From contig NZ_JAULSC010000018.1 in assembly GCF_030518195.1 (NCBI RefSeq), forward strand, positions 24,985 to 88,984: a stretch of DNA of 64,000 nt, read 5' to 3'. A program made the position numbers and the translations under genes. Below are positions 51,156 to 60,040 of this stretch, piece after piece. The DNA is from Nocardioides cremeus (lineage in GTDB: Bacteria > Actinomycetota > Actinomycetes > Propionibacteriales > Nocardioidaceae). Every line of letters starts with the position of its first letter. Positions within the stretch are counted from its first letter, which is position 1. The notes under the pieces are model-generated. The model did no database searches, was not told the origin of the DNA, and worked only from the letters and a program-made list of their open reading frames with translations.

Positions 51156-51860
51156 GTGAGCCGACGACTGAAGACCTGGCTGCTGGTGGGCGTGCTGGTC
51201 ACCATGATCAACCTGCCGCTGGCCAGCAGCCTGCTGCAGCAGCGCGACCTGGAGTCCAACGGCACCCGGGTCGACGTGCCGGCCCAGCCGGTCACGGTCT
51301 CCCCGGACGCCGGTGGCGACGTCGTCGACCGGCTGGTGGGGGTCTCGCTGCCCGACCCCGTGGTCGAGGCCGTGGTGGGCGATCAGCGCGAGCAGGGCGC
51401 CCCCGAGGCGCAGGACGAGCGGGTCGTGGTGTCGCTGGAGCAGCCGGCGTACGACGCGGTGGTGGCGAGCGGGCGCGCCGAGGTCGTCTACCTGCCCGAC
51501 AACCCCAAGGTCTACCGGGTCACCGGCCGCGACACGGGCAACGCCGCGCTGCTGACCACGCTGGTCGCCGACGGCGTGCTCGTGGTGCTGGTCGGGCTGT
51601 TCCTGCTGCTGCGCCACCGGCTGCGCCCCGAGCTGCAGCTGCTGGCCACCGGTGACCTCGAGGCGAGCTCCGACACCGACGGCGTGCTCGAGCGGATCGA
51701 GGGCCAGTCCTACCGGGTGCGGGGGGCGGTCGCGACCATCGAGGACGACGAGGTGGTGCTCGAGGTGGGCGACCGGCGGGTCCGGGTGCACCTCGACGGC
51801 CACCACAACCCGGCCGGGCACCAGGAGGGCGTCGAGGTCCGCGGCACCATGGTGGGCTGA
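51156..51860 (+). CDS. Two-helix membrane protein of unknown function
   Basis: 234 aa, GTG start. An N-terminal helix (TWLLVGVLVTMINLPLASSL) is followed by an outside region of about 110 residues and a second helix (LVADGVLVVLVGLFLLLRHR). A cytoplasmic C-terminal 70 residues (ERIEGQSYRVRGAVATIEDD, VEVRGTMVG) looks like a small beta domain. I do not recognise a named family. It is flanked by the SDR and glutathione peroxidase genes on the same strand, with no obvious coupling. Confidence 0.7.
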   Translation: MSRRLKTWLLVGVLVTMINLPLASSLLQQRDLESNGTRVDVPAQPVTVSPDAGGDVVDRLVGVSLPDPVVEAVVGDQREQGAPEAQDERVVVSLEQPAYDAVVASGRAEVVYLPDNPKVYRVTGRDTGNAALLTTLVADGVLVVLVGLFLLLRHRLRPELQLLATGDLEASSDTDGVLERIEGQSYRVRGAVATIEDDEVVLEVGDRRVRVHLDGHHNPAGHQEGVEVRGTMVG

Positions 51861-51867
51861 GCAGGAA

Positions 51868-51880
51868 CTGGCGCCGGCTC
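51868..51880 (+). repeat. Dispersed 13-mer CTGGCGCCGGCTC, copy 3
   Basis: Third copy of the 13-mer seen at 9315-9327 and 13430-13442, here 7 bases after a stop codon. Confidence 0.5.
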
Positions 51881-51931
51881 GCGCCCGGTGGGTGGGGTGC
51901 CCGCGACCGGGTGGCTGCCAGACTGCCTGGC

Positions 51932-52414
51932 ATGACCGCCTTGGACGACTTCAGCGCCCGCAGCATCGACGGCCGGGAGGTGGACCTCGCCGACTACCGC
52001 GGCCAGGTCGTGCTCGTGGTCAACACCGCCTCGCAGTGCGGGTTCACCCCGCAGTACCAGGGTCTGCAGCAGCTGCACGACGCCTACGCCGAGCGGGGCT
52101 TCAGCGTGCTGGGCTTCCCCTGCGACCAGTTCGGCGGCCAGGAGCCCGGCGAGGACGACGAGATCGCCGGCTTCTGCGAGCGCAACTTCGGCGTCACCTT
52201 CCCGCTGTTCTCCAAGGTCGAGGTCAACGGCGACGACGCCCACCCGCTCTACCAGTGGCTGCGCTCGGAGAAGGGCGGGGTGCTGGGCAGCAAGATCAAG
52301 TGGAACTTCACCAAGTACCTCATCGGGCGCGACGGGTCGGTCGTCGACCGCTATGCGCCCACCACCAAGCCCGAGAAGATCGCCGCCGACATCGAGAAGG
52401 AGCTCACCCGATGA
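51932..52414 (+). CDS. Glutathione peroxidase family (thiol) peroxidase
   Basis: 160 aa. The ATG at 51932 is used; upstream residues are not conserved. The peroxidatic Cys replaces selenocysteine in NTASQCGFTPQY. The catalytic Gln region is FPCDQFGGQEPG and the Trp/Asn motif is KWNFTKYL. Actinobacteria lack glutathione, so thioredoxin is the likely reductant. The stop overlaps the next ATG by 4 bases. Confidence 0.92.
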   Translation: MTALDDFSARSIDGREVDLADYRGQVVLVVNTASQCGFTPQYQGLQQLHDAYAERGFSVLGFPCDQFGGQEPGEDDEIAGFCERNFGVTFPLFSKVEVNGDDAHPLYQWLRSEKGGVLGSKIKWNFTKYLIGRDGSVVDRYAPTTKPEKIAADIEKELTR

Positions 52415-52884
52415 CCCGCTTCTCCGCCAGCACCGAGGCCACCGCCGTCGTGCGGGCCACCCGCCAGGAGATCTGGGACCTGCTGGTCGACCCCGACGCG
52501 ATCGCCGAGATGACCCCCTTCGTCAAGCGGATCACCGCCGACGGCGACCACTGGCGCTGGGAGATGAGCGGGTTGGAGGTGCTGGGCAAGAACGTCTCGC
52601 CGGCCTTCACCGAGAAGATGACCTTCACCGACCTCGAGCGCATCGAGTTCCGCCACGACCCGCCCGCGGGCACGACCGAGCGCTCGGCCGTCGAGGGCTG
52701 GTACCAGCTCTCCGACGCCGAGGAGGGCACCCACCTCGCGACCAACCTCGAGATCACCCTCGACCTGCCGCTGCCGAAGGTCTCCTCGAAGGCCGTGACC
52801 GCGACGATGAGCGGCGTCATCGAGAAGATGGGCGACCGGTTCTCCAAGAACCTGCTCGACCGGCTGGGCACCACCGAGGCCTGA
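52411..52884 (+). CDS. SRPBCC family protein
   Basis: 157 aa, coupled to the peroxidase by an ATGA overlap. A START-like fold: VVRATRQEIWDLLVDPDAIA at the N-terminus, then beta strands (HWRWEMSGLEVLG, RIEFRHDPPAG) and the long C-terminal helix (AVTATMSGVIEKMGDRFSKN). Such proteins bind hydrophobic ligands; nothing indicates which. Coupling to the peroxidase could mean a lipid-related oxidative stress role, a weak inference. Confidence 0.8.
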   Translation: MTRFSASTEATAVVRATRQEIWDLLVDPDAIAEMTPFVKRITADGDHWRWEMSGLEVLGKNVSPAFTEKMTFTDLERIEFRHDPPAGTTERSAVEGWYQLSDAEEGTHLATNLEITLDLPLPKVSSKAVTATMSGVIEKMGDRFSKNLLDRLGTTEA

Positions 52885-52895
52885 GCGCGTCGGTC

Positions 52896-52950
52896 CGGGC
52901 CGGCTCACCGCGAAGTTCGGGCCGGCTCGGCGCGAAGTCTGGCCGGGTCG
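52896..52950. repeat. Second locus of the 22-bp repeat
   Basis: Two full units, at 52896-52917 and 52918-52939, plus a partial third, of the same 22-bp repeat found at 16020-16125. Both loci begin with the shared leader CGGTCCGGGCCGGCTC and both lie in a gap between convergent genes. Confidence 0.7.
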
Positions 52951-52952
52951 GC

Positions 52953-52985
52953 AGCAGCCCCCGGCCGAGGTGGCCGGGGGCTGCT
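52953..52985. terminator. Terminator between SRPBCC and MMPL genes
   Basis: Perfect 14-bp stem AGCAGCCCCCGGCC (52953-52966) / GGCCGGGGGCTGCT (52972-52985) with a 5-base loop in a convergent gap, immediately after the 22-bp repeats. Confidence 0.8.
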
Positions 52986-53010
52986 ACGTCGTACGTCGTC
53001 GCGGGGCGGG

Positions 53011-55380
53011 TCAGACCCGGTGGCTCTGCTCGTCGTTGAGCTCGTCGAGCTCGTGGTCGAGGTCGGAGTCCTCGGCGTGGTAGCCGGGACCCCGGTCGAG
53101 CTTCTCGCCCTCGACGTCGACGTCGGGCAGGACCTTGTCGAGCCAGGCCGGCAGCCACCAGGACTTCTCGCCCATCAGGTAGAGCAGCGCCGGGATCAGG
53201 ACCATCCGCACCACGAAGGCGTCGAAGACGATCGCGATGGCCAGTGCGAAGCCCATCGACTTGATGATCGCGTCGTCCTGCAGCACGAAGGCGGAGAAGA
53301 CCGCCGTCATGATCGCGGCCGCTGCCGTCACCACGCGTGCCGAGTTGCGGAACCCGTCGACGATCGCCTCCGGGGTCGACATCCCGTGCACGCGGGCCTC
53401 GCGGATGCGGGTGACCAGGAAGACCTGGTAGTCCATCGCGAGGCCGAAGACGACGCCGATCAGGAACAGCGGGATGAAGCTGACCAGCGGCTGGCCCTCG
53501 ACGAACCCGCCCCAGCCGAGCTGGAAGACCGCCACGGTGGCGCCCAGGGTGGCCAGCACCGAGAGCAGGAAGCCCAGGGTGGCGGTCAGCGGCACCAGGA
53601 TCGAGCGGAAGACGATCATCAGCAGGATGAAGGCCAGGCCCACGATGATGGTCAGGTAGACCGGCAGGGCGTCGGCGAGCCGGTCGGAGACGTCGGTGGT
53701 GATCGCGGTCAGGCCGGTCACGCCGATGTCGGTGCCGGTCGCGTCCTCGATGCCCGGCTCGCCCTCGCGCAGGTCGGTGAGCAGGTCCTGCGCCTCGGCC
53801 TCGGCCGGGCCGAACTCGGGCAGCACCTGCACCAGCGCACCGGTCGGGGTGGCCGCGGGCGTGCCCGGCTCGGCGGTGGGGTCGGCGTTGGTGGCCACGA
53901 CCTGCGCGTTCTCGACGCCGTCGAGGCCGCTGGCCCAGCCCACGACCTCGCCGAAGGCCGCGCCCTGCTCGCCGTCGGCCACGTCGCGGGCGTCGACGAC
54001 GACCAGCAGCGGGGCCTCGCGGCCGGGGCCGAACTCGGCCGCGATGATGTCGGAGGCCTGGCGCTGGGTGGTGTCGCTCGCAGCGGTGGAGTCGGTCGGG
54101 AAGGCCAGCTGCAGCTCCTTGAGCGGGATCGCGAGGGCGCCCAGGGCGACCACGACGGCCAGCACGAGGGCGACCGGACGCTTGCCGACCCAGCGGGCCC
54201 AGCGCACGCCGTTGTTGACGACCAGGCCCTGCCCGTCGCGCGGCGGGGCGTAGCGGCGGACCTGGCCACCGAAGGCCCGGCGGCCCAGCAGGCCCAGCAC
54301 CGCGGGCAGCAGCGTGAGCGAGATCAGCACCGCGACGAACACGGTCGCGGCGGCCGCCAGGCCCATCGCGCTGAGGAACGGGATGCCCACGACCGAGAGC
54401 GCCGACAGGGCGATCAGCACGGTCAGGCCGGCGAAGACCACGGCCGAGCCGGCGGTGCCGACGGCGATGCCCACGGCGCGGGCCCGGTCGTCGGTGTGGT
54501 GCAGCTCGGTGCGGTAGCGGGCCAGGATGAAGAGCGTGTAGTCGATGCCGACGGCCAGGCCGATCATCGTGGCCAGGATGGAGGTGCTGCTGGAGATGTC
54601 GACCAGGGCGGTCATGGCGGTGACACCGGTCAGGCCGATGCCCACGCCGATCAGGGCGGTGATGATCGGCAGCCCGGCGGCCACCAGGGACCCGAAGGTC
54701 AGGATCAGCACGAGCAGGGCCACGCCGATGCCGAGGGCCTCGGAGGCCAGGCCGGGGGTGGCGAAGCCGGTCGCGCCGGGGCCGTTGGCCTCGACGACCA
54801 GGCCCTGGTCGCGAGCGTCGTCCATCACCTCGTCGAGGGCGTCGAGCGTCTCGGGCTCGACGTCGGCGGGGCTGTCGACGTCCCAGGTGTAGGTGACCAG
54901 GCCGGTGCGGCCGTCCTCGGTCAGCGGCGAGAGGGCCGCGGCGTCGGCGCGGGCCTGCTCCACCGAGCCGCCGGAGGCCTTCGCCTGGTCGACCAGCTGC
55001 TGCTCCTGGCCGGCCGCGACCTGGCCCGGGGGCAGGATCTCGACGTCGTCGGGCTGCTGCGGCAGCGCCTCGAGGTCGGCGATGAGGTCCTCGACGACCG
55101 CGGCGTTCTCGGGGTCGGCGAGGGTCTCGCCCTCGGGCGCCTGCACCACGACGTTGACGTTGGCCTGGTCGAAGGCGCTGGTGGCCCCGGGGAAGAGCTC
55201 GGCCTGGAGGTCGGCGGCCTGCTCGGAGGGGATGCCGGGGATGGTGAAGTTGTCCGACATCGGCTTGGAGAAGGCGGCGGCGAGGCCGATGATCACGGCC
55301 AGCACGACCACCCACGCGGCGATGAAGAACGGCCAGCGTCGGTAGGCGGTGGTCCCGAGTCGGGCGAGCAGGGTGGCCAT
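53011..55380 (-). CDS. MMPL family RND-type transporter
   Basis: 789 aa with 12 membrane helices in two halves: one N-terminal helix (RWPFFIAAWVVVLAVIIGLA), a large outside loop, then five; repeated. Proton-relay type motifs are GIDYTLFILARYR in the first half and AMDYQVFLVTRIRE in the second. MMPL proteins export lipids, siderophores or drugs, driven by the proton gradient. The C-terminal cytoplasmic tail is acidic (DRGPGYHAEDSDLDHELDEL). A TetR gene lies 42 bases upstream on the same strand and probably controls both. Confidence 0.92.
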   Translation of the reverse strand: MATLLARLGTTAYRRWPFFIAAWVVVLAVIIGLAAAFSKPMSDNFTIPGIPSEQAADLQAELFPGATSAFDQANVNVVVQAPEGETLADPENAAVVEDLIADLEALPQQPDDVEILPPGQVAAGQEQQLVDQAKASGGSVEQARADAAALSPLTEDGRTGLVTYTWDVDSPADVEPETLDALDEVMDDARDQGLVVEANGPGATGFATPGLASEALGIGVALLVLILTFGSLVAAGLPIITALIGVGIGLTGVTAMTALVDISSSTSILATMIGLAVGIDYTLFILARYRTELHHTDDRARAVGIAVGTAGSAVVFAGLTVLIALSALSVVGIPFLSAMGLAAAATVFVAVLISLTLLPAVLGLLGRRAFGGQVRRYAPPRDGQGLVVNNGVRWARWVGKRPVALVLAVVVALGALAIPLKELQLAFPTDSTAASDTTQRQASDIIAAEFGPGREAPLLVVVDARDVADGEQGAAFGEVVGWASGLDGVENAQVVATNADPTAEPGTPAATPTGALVQVLPEFGPAEAEAQDLLTDLREGEPGIEDATGTDIGVTGLTAITTDVSDRLADALPVYLTIIVGLAFILLMIVFRSILVPLTATLGFLLSVLATLGATVAVFQLGWGGFVEGQPLVSFIPLFLIGVVFGLAMDYQVFLVTRIREARVHGMSTPEAIVDGFRNSARVVTAAAAIMTAVFSAFVLQDDAIIKSMGFALAIAIVFDAFVVRMVLIPALLYLMGEKSWWLPAWLDKVLPDVDVEGEKLDRGPGYHAEDSDLDHELDELNDEQSHRV

Positions 55381-55422
55381 GGTGTCTGTCTCCTGTGTAC
55401 GGCGGGGCGCGTGGGTGGTCGG

Positions 55423-56049
55423 TCAGCGGCCGAGCAGCTCGCCGGCGGCGTGCAGCTGGTCGGCGAACAGGCCGACGAGGTCGGTGTCGGTCGGGTCGTC
55501 GGTGGCGAGGTAGATGCGCATGGCGGAGTCGAAGACGGCCACCAGCAGGCCCACCACGAGGTGGGCCCGGTCGTCGCCGAGGGCGGGGTCGCGCTGCAGC
55601 AGCAGCGCGGCGATGTCGTCGGCGGTCTGCTCGAAGTGCTGGTGGACCGCCTCGGTCAGACGGCTCGAGCAGGTCAGCAGGGTGCGCCGCAGCGCGACGT
55701 TCTGCGGGGCGAAGTCCTCGTCGCCGAGGATCGGGCGCGCCAGGACCGCGAGGTCCTCGACGAGCTGCCCGGTGGGTCCGCCGGCCACGAAGGTGGCGAA
55801 GGCCGCCTGCGCCAGCGGGTCCTCGCGCCGGGTGGGGGAGCCCGCGGCGCCGAGCACGGCGTCGACCTTGGAGCTGAAGTAGTTGAACAGGGTGCGTCGC
55901 GAGACCTCCGCGGCTGCGGCCAGCTCGTCCATCGTCCAGCCGTCGAGTCCGTGGTCCTGGGTCAGCTGCATGGCGCACCGGTTGATGCGGGCGCGGGTCA
56001 GCACCTGCTTGCTGGGCCGACTCTCGACCCTCGTTGCACTTTCAGCCAT
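55423..56049 (-). CDS. TetR family regulator of the MMPL exporter
   Basis: 208 aa. The N-terminal helix-turn-helix is WTMDELAAAAEVSRRTLFNY with FSSK. The ligand-binding C-terminal domain is variable. It is first gene of the tetR-mmpL pair. Its start region and promoter contain an AGTGCAG palindrome (56052-56066), the likely autoregulatory operator. It is divergent from the malic enzyme gene. The ligand is unknown. Confidence 0.9.
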   Translation of the reverse strand: MAESATRVESRPSKQVLTRARINRCAMQLTQDHGLDGWTMDELAAAAEVSRRTLFNYFSSKVDAVLGAAGSPTRREDPLAQAAFATFVAGGPTGQLVEDLAVLARPILGDEDFAPQNVALRRTLLTCSSRLTEAVHQHFEQTADDIAALLLQRDPALGDDRAHLVVGLLVAVFDSAMRIYLATDDPTDTDLVGLFADQLHAAGELLGR

Positions 56050-56084
56050 GGAGTGCAGTCTGCACTATCGATCCAAGAGTGCAG
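56034..56084. promoter_or_regulatory. Candidate TetR operator AGTGCAG-T-CTGCACT
   Basis: Perfect palindrome at 56052-56066, only three bases upstream of the tetR start codon, with a further half site AGTGCAG at 56078-56084 and TTGCACT at 56034-56040 just inside the gene. Repeated spacing suggests cooperative TetR dimers and autorepression. Confidence 0.55.
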
Positions 56085-56165
56085 AACTTTGTGCGCAGGC
56101 TCACAAGCACGGACGCCCGCGCGTCCGACTTGCCGGTAACCACTTGGTGGGCGGAGGCTGAGCAC

Positions 56166-57542
56166 GTGTCCAGGTCAGCCACCACCTCGTCGTACTCGAT
56201 CACCATGCGCCTGCACACGGCGCCCGACCACGGAGTGGTGGGCGCGGTGGCCACCGCCATCAGCCAGGCCGGCGGCATCGTCACCGCCATCGACGTGGCC
56301 GAGTCGAGCCACGAGCGCCTCGTCGTCGACGTCACCTGCTCGGCCGGCGACGCCGACCACGCCCAGGAGCTGCAGGACGTCGCGGCGGACGTGCCCGGGG
56401 TCGAGGTCTACCGCACCAGCGACCGGGTCTTCCTGCTGCACATCGGCGGCAAGATCGAGGTCGGCTCGAAGGTGCCGCTGAAGAACCGCGACGACCTGTC
56501 GATGGCCTACACACCCGGCGTGGGCCGGGTCAGCATGGCGCTCTACGAGAACCCCGAAGACGTGCGCCGGCTGACCATCAAGGGCAACTCGGTCGCGGTC
56601 GTCACCGACGGCTCCGCGGTGCTCGGGCTCGGCAACATCGGACCCGGCGCGGCGCTGCCGGTGATGGAGGGCAAGGCCGCGCTCTTCAAGCGCTTCGCCG
56701 ACATCGACGCCTGGCCGATCTGCCTCGACACCCAGGACACCGACGAGATCGTGCGCGCCGTCGAGCTGATCGCCCCCGGCTTCGGCGGCATCAACCTCGA
56801 GGACATCGCGGCCCCGCGCTGCTTCGAGATCGAGCGGCGCCTGCGCGAGAGCCTCGACATCCCCGTCTTCCACGACGACCAGCACGGCACCGCCATCGTG
56901 GTGCTCGCGGCCCTGACCAACGCGCTGCGCGTGGTCGGCAAGCAGCTCGACCAGGCGCGCGTCGTGGTCGCCGGCGCGGGCGCGGCCGGCACCGCGATCG
57001 TGACGCTGATGCTCGCCGCCGGGGTCGGCGACGTGGTGGTCTGCGACAAGGACGGCGCGCTCTCCGGCGACGACGAGACCCTCTCGCCGGCGATGGCCGA
57101 GCTGGCCTCGCGCACCAACCACGAGCGCCGCCGCGGCGACCTGCACACGGTGCTGCACGGGGCCGACGTCTTCATCGGCGTCTCGGCCCCCGGGGTGCTG
57201 CAGCCCGAGTGGATCGCCGACATGGCCGACGACGCGGTCGTCTTCGCGCTGGCCAACCCCGACCCCGAGGTCGACCCCGCGCAGGCGGCGAAGTACGCCG
57301 CCGTGGTCGCCTCGGGCCGCTCCGACTACCCCAACCAGATCAACAACGTGCTGGCCTTCCCCGGCGTCTTCCGCGGGCTGCTCGACGCCCGCGCCTCCAA
57401 CGTGACGATCGAGATGATGCTGCGCGCCGCGGAGGCGATCGCGCACGTGGTCCACGACGACGAGCTGAACCCCAGCTTCATCATCCCCACGGTCTTCCAC
57501 CCCGACGTGCCCGGCGCGGTGGCCTCGGCGATCAAGGGCTGA
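56166..57542 (+). CDS. NAD(P)-dependent malic enzyme with N-terminal ACT domain
   Basis: 458 aa. The GTG at 56166 is preceded by GGCGGAGG; the longer frame crosses the tetR promoter. An ACT-like domain (residues 10-85: YSITMRLHTAPDHGVVGAVA) comes before the malic enzyme core, with SMAYTPGVGRVS, AVVTDGSAVLGLGNIGPGA, the metal-binding INLEDIAAPRCFEIE and HDDQHGTAIV, then the nucleotide motif VAGAGAAGTA. It decarboxylates malate to pyruvate with reduction of NAD(P). The ACT domain suggests allosteric control. Confidence 0.93.
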   Translation: MSRSATTSSYSITMRLHTAPDHGVVGAVATAISQAGGIVTAIDVAESSHERLVVDVTCSAGDADHAQELQDVAADVPGVEVYRTSDRVFLLHIGGKIEVGSKVPLKNRDDLSMAYTPGVGRVSMALYENPEDVRRLTIKGNSVAVVTDGSAVLGLGNIGPGAALPVMEGKAALFKRFADIDAWPICLDTQDTDEIVRAVELIAPGFGGINLEDIAAPRCFEIERRLRESLDIPVFHDDQHGTAIVVLAALTNALRVVGKQLDQARVVVAGAGAAGTAIVTLMLAAGVGDVVVCDKDGALSGDDETLSPAMAELASRTNHERRRGDLHTVLHGADVFIGVSAPGVLQPEWIADMADDAVVFALANPDPEVDPAQAAKYAAVVASGRSDYPNQINNVLAFPGVFRGLLDARASNVTIEMMLRAAEAIAHVVHDDELNPSFIIPTVFHPDVPGAVASAIKG

Positions 57543-57555
57543 ACGGCTCGGCTCC

Positions 57556-58311
57556 TCAGGCGGAGGAGTCGGGAGCGGTCAGGCGCAGCTCCTCGAGCGG
57601 GCGCATCTGCACGCGGCGGTCCAGCGCGCGGGCGACGTCGGCGCGGCGCTGGGCGGTGACCGTGACGGCGTACGGCGCTCCGCGCACCAGCACGCTGCCC
57701 GACCACAGGCGCGGGTTCTTGGACTTCTTGACCTGGGAGGTGCGCCACCGGTCGCGCCGCACGCCGCTGGAGGAGCGGTCGCGGACCGCCTCGACCCCGT
57801 GCAGCTTGTCGAAGTAGCGCCGCGCCGCCTTCTGTCCGCTGACCTGGCTGTAGGTGATGGAGACCGGCCCGCCCAGCTCGACGTCGCAGGTCCACATCGC
57901 CGGCCTCGTGTACTGCGGGTTCTCCTCCAGCTCGTCGCGGCAGGTCTGCTTGCCCGGGTCGAAGGAGGGGAAGACGTGCTGGAGGCCGTCGCGGCCGGTG
58001 GGCAGCGCGCACGAGCGCTCGTCGGTCTTCTCGTCGCCGTTCCAGCAGGTCACGCCGGTGCTGTCGGTGCCTGTGGTGGGGCTGCTGCTGGCGGCCGGCT
58101 CGTCCTCGCCGGGCCAGACCAGCGTGCTGCCGACGTACGCCGCCACCGCGAGCCCGGCCAGGAGCGGCACCACGACCAGCGCGGTGCGGGCCCGGCTGGG
58201 GCGTGAGTAGAGCGCCTCGAGCATCCCCGCGGGCAGGCCGAGGGTGCTGTCGGGAGCGGTGTCGGGATCGCGGTCGGTCTCGGATCCGTCGGGGCGACGG
58301 GGAGCGCTCAC
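57556..58311 (-). CDS. Membrane-anchored hypothetical protein
   Basis: 251 aa from the GTG at 58311, favoured by GAGGAGG upstream; an ATG at 58383 would add 24 residues. An acidic cytoplasmic N-terminus, one membrane helix (RTALVVVPLLAGLAVAAYVG) and an outside domain with four Cys (GVTCWNGDEK, RSCALPTGRD, KQTCRDELEE, WTCDVELGG), probably in two disulphides. A basic C-terminal part (VKKSKNPRLWSGSVLVRG) follows. I recognise no family. It is convergent with the malic enzyme (13-base gap). Confidence 0.7.
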   Translation of the reverse strand: MSAPRRPDGSETDRDPDTAPDSTLGLPAGMLEALYSRPSRARTALVVVPLLAGLAVAAYVGSTLVWPGEDEPAASSSPTTGTDSTGVTCWNGDEKTDERSCALPTGRDGLQHVFPSFDPGKQTCRDELEENPQYTRPAMWTCDVELGGPVSITYSQVSGQKAARRYFDKLHGVEAVRDRSSSGVRRDRWRTSQVKKSKNPRLWSGSVLVRGAPYAVTVTAQRRADVARALDRRVQMRPLEELRLTAPDSSA

Positions 58312-58421
58312 GTCCGCCTCCTCGTGGTCGGTGGCACGGCGGCGGGGCCCATTGTGCCCGTTCGTCAGCTCGGCCGGCTTCACCTCTGTGGGGTGGGCGA
58401 AGGTTTACAACTAGCCCCCTC

Positions 58422-58466
58422 TTGTCAATCTGCTTGACAATCTCTACGGTGTTGTCAAGCAGATGT
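58422..58466 (+). promoter_or_regulatory. alkB promoter with overlapping palindromic operator
   Basis: TTGTCAATCTGCTTGACAA (58422-58440) is an inverted repeat (7-bp arms, 5-base centre). The related TTGTCAAGCAGAT (58452-58464) repeats the same site on the other strand. A -35 TTGTCA (58422-58427) and -10 TACGGT (58445-58450) are 17 bases apart, so a bound repressor would block RNA polymerase. The TetR gene at 60290 is the likely binder. Confidence 0.6.
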
Positions 58467-58498
58467 CGTGACCCCCCGTCACCGCCAGGAGGCTCCCC

Positions 58499-60040
58499 GT
58501 GGCCAGCAGCAGCCCCACACCGTCCCCGCAGGTCCCCCGCTCGACCGTGCCGGAGGGCTCGACCGAGGCCTGGCGCGACCACAAGCGCCACCTGTGGCTG
58601 ATCGGCCTGGTCGTGCCCTCGCTGGCCTTCGTCGCCGGCGGCGGCTGGGCCCTCACCGGGTGGGGCGTGTGGTTCTGGATCGGCCCGATCGTGGTGCTGG
58701 GCATCGTCCCCGCGATCGACCTGGTCGCCGGGCTCGACCGCGCCAACCCGCCCGACGACGCGATCGAGGCGCTCGAGAACGACAAGTACTACCGCTGGAT
58801 CACCTACGCCTTCCTCCCGGTCCAGTACGCCGGCTTCGTCGGTGCGCTCTACGTCATCGCCAACGGGGCCCCCTTCGGGCTGGGCGAGCTGAGCCTGCTC
58901 GACAAGATCGGGCTGGCCACCTCGATCGGCGCGATCGGCGGCATCGGCATCAACACCGCCCACGAGCTGGGCCACAAGCGCGAGGCCAACGAGCGCTGGC
59001 TCTCGAAGATCGCCCTGGCCCAGAGCTTCTACGGCCACTTCTACATCGAGCACAACCGCGGCCACCACGTGCGGGTGGCCACCCCCGAGGACCCCGCCTC
59101 GAGCCGGTTCGGGGAGTCCTTCTACCGGTTCTGGCCGCGCACCGTGCTGGGCTCGCTGCGCAGCGCCTGGCACCTGGAGAAGAAGCGCTACGCCCGCAAG
59201 GACACCCACCCCTTCCACCTCGGCAACGACGTGCTCAACGCCTGGGCGATGTCGGCGGTGCTGTGGGGTGCGCTGGTGGTGTGGCTGGGCCCGGTCGTGC
59301 TGCCCTTCCTGGTGCTCCAGGCCGTGGTCGGCTTCTCGCTGCTCGAGGTCGTCAACTACATGGAGCACTACGGGATGCTGCGCCAGAAGGTCGGCTCGGG
59401 CACCCGCCAGCGCTACGAGCGCGTCGACCCCTCGCACTCGTGGAACTCCAACAACATCGCCACCAACGTGCTGCTCTACCACCTGCAGCGCCACAGCGAC
59501 CACCACGCCAACCCCACGCGCCGCTACCAGACCCTGCGCGACTTCGAGGAGAGCCCGGTGCTGCCCACCGGGTACGCCGGCATGATCGTGCTGGCGCTCG
59601 TGCCGCCGCTGTGGCGCCGGGTGATGGACCCCCGGGTGATCGACCACTTCGAGGGCGACCTGACCCGCGCCAACCTCGACCCCCGCAAGCGCGAGCGGAT
59701 CCTGGCCGCGCACCCGGCCCCCGCCGTGGCGGGCGCCCCGACCGTCGTGCCGACTCCGGCCGCGGCCCCGGCCACGCCCGCTGCCGAGCCGGGCGCGTCC
59801 CCGGGCGTACCCGCCGACGTGCCGGCGCCCGCGGCCCAGGAGAGTTCTGAGGACGACGAGGTGCTGGCCGCGCGCTGCCCGGGCTGTGAGTACACCTACG
59901 AGGTCGCGGTCGGCAACGAGCTCGAGGGCTTCGCCGCCGGCACCGCGTGGGCCGACATCCCCGACGACTGGTGCTGCCCCGACTGCGGGGTGCGCGAGAA
60001 GGTCGACTTCGTCGCGCTCAGCAACGCCGAGGCCCGCTGA
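58499..60040 (+). CDS. alkB: Alkane 1-monooxygenase fused to rubredoxin (AlkB-Rd)
   Basis: 513 aa, GTG start with CCAGGAGG upstream. Six membrane helices and the AlkB diiron histidine boxes HELGH (about 155-159), EHNRGHH (about 184-190) and HSDHHANP (about 331-338), plus NYMEHYG. A 90-residue Ala/Pro linker joins a C-terminal rubredoxin with CPGC (about 460-463) and CCPDC (about 491-495). It hydroxylates n-alkanes at the terminal carbon in the membrane, with the fused rubredoxin as electron donor. AlkB-rubredoxin fusions are known in Nocardioides, Dietzia and other actinobacteria. It overlaps the ferredoxin gene by one base. Confidence 0.96.
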   Translation: MASSSPTPSPQVPRSTVPEGSTEAWRDHKRHLWLIGLVVPSLAFVAGGGWALTGWGVWFWIGPIVVLGIVPAIDLVAGLDRANPPDDAIEALENDKYYRWITYAFLPVQYAGFVGALYVIANGAPFGLGELSLLDKIGLATSIGAIGGIGINTAHELGHKREANERWLSKIALAQSFYGHFYIEHNRGHHVRVATPEDPASSRFGESFYRFWPRTVLGSLRSAWHLEKKRYARKDTHPFHLGNDVLNAWAMSAVLWGALVVWLGPVVLPFLVLQAVVGFSLLEVVNYMEHYGMLRQKVGSGTRQRYERVDPSHSWNSNNIATNVLLYHLQRHSDHHANPTRRYQTLRDFEESPVLPTGYAGMIVLALVPPLWRRVMDPRVIDHFEGDLTRANLDPRKRERILAAHPAPAVAGAPTVVPTPAAAPATPAAEPGASPGVPADVPAPAAQESSEDDEVLAARCPGCEYTYEVAVGNELEGFAAGTAWADIPDDWCCPDCGVREKVDFVALSNAEAR

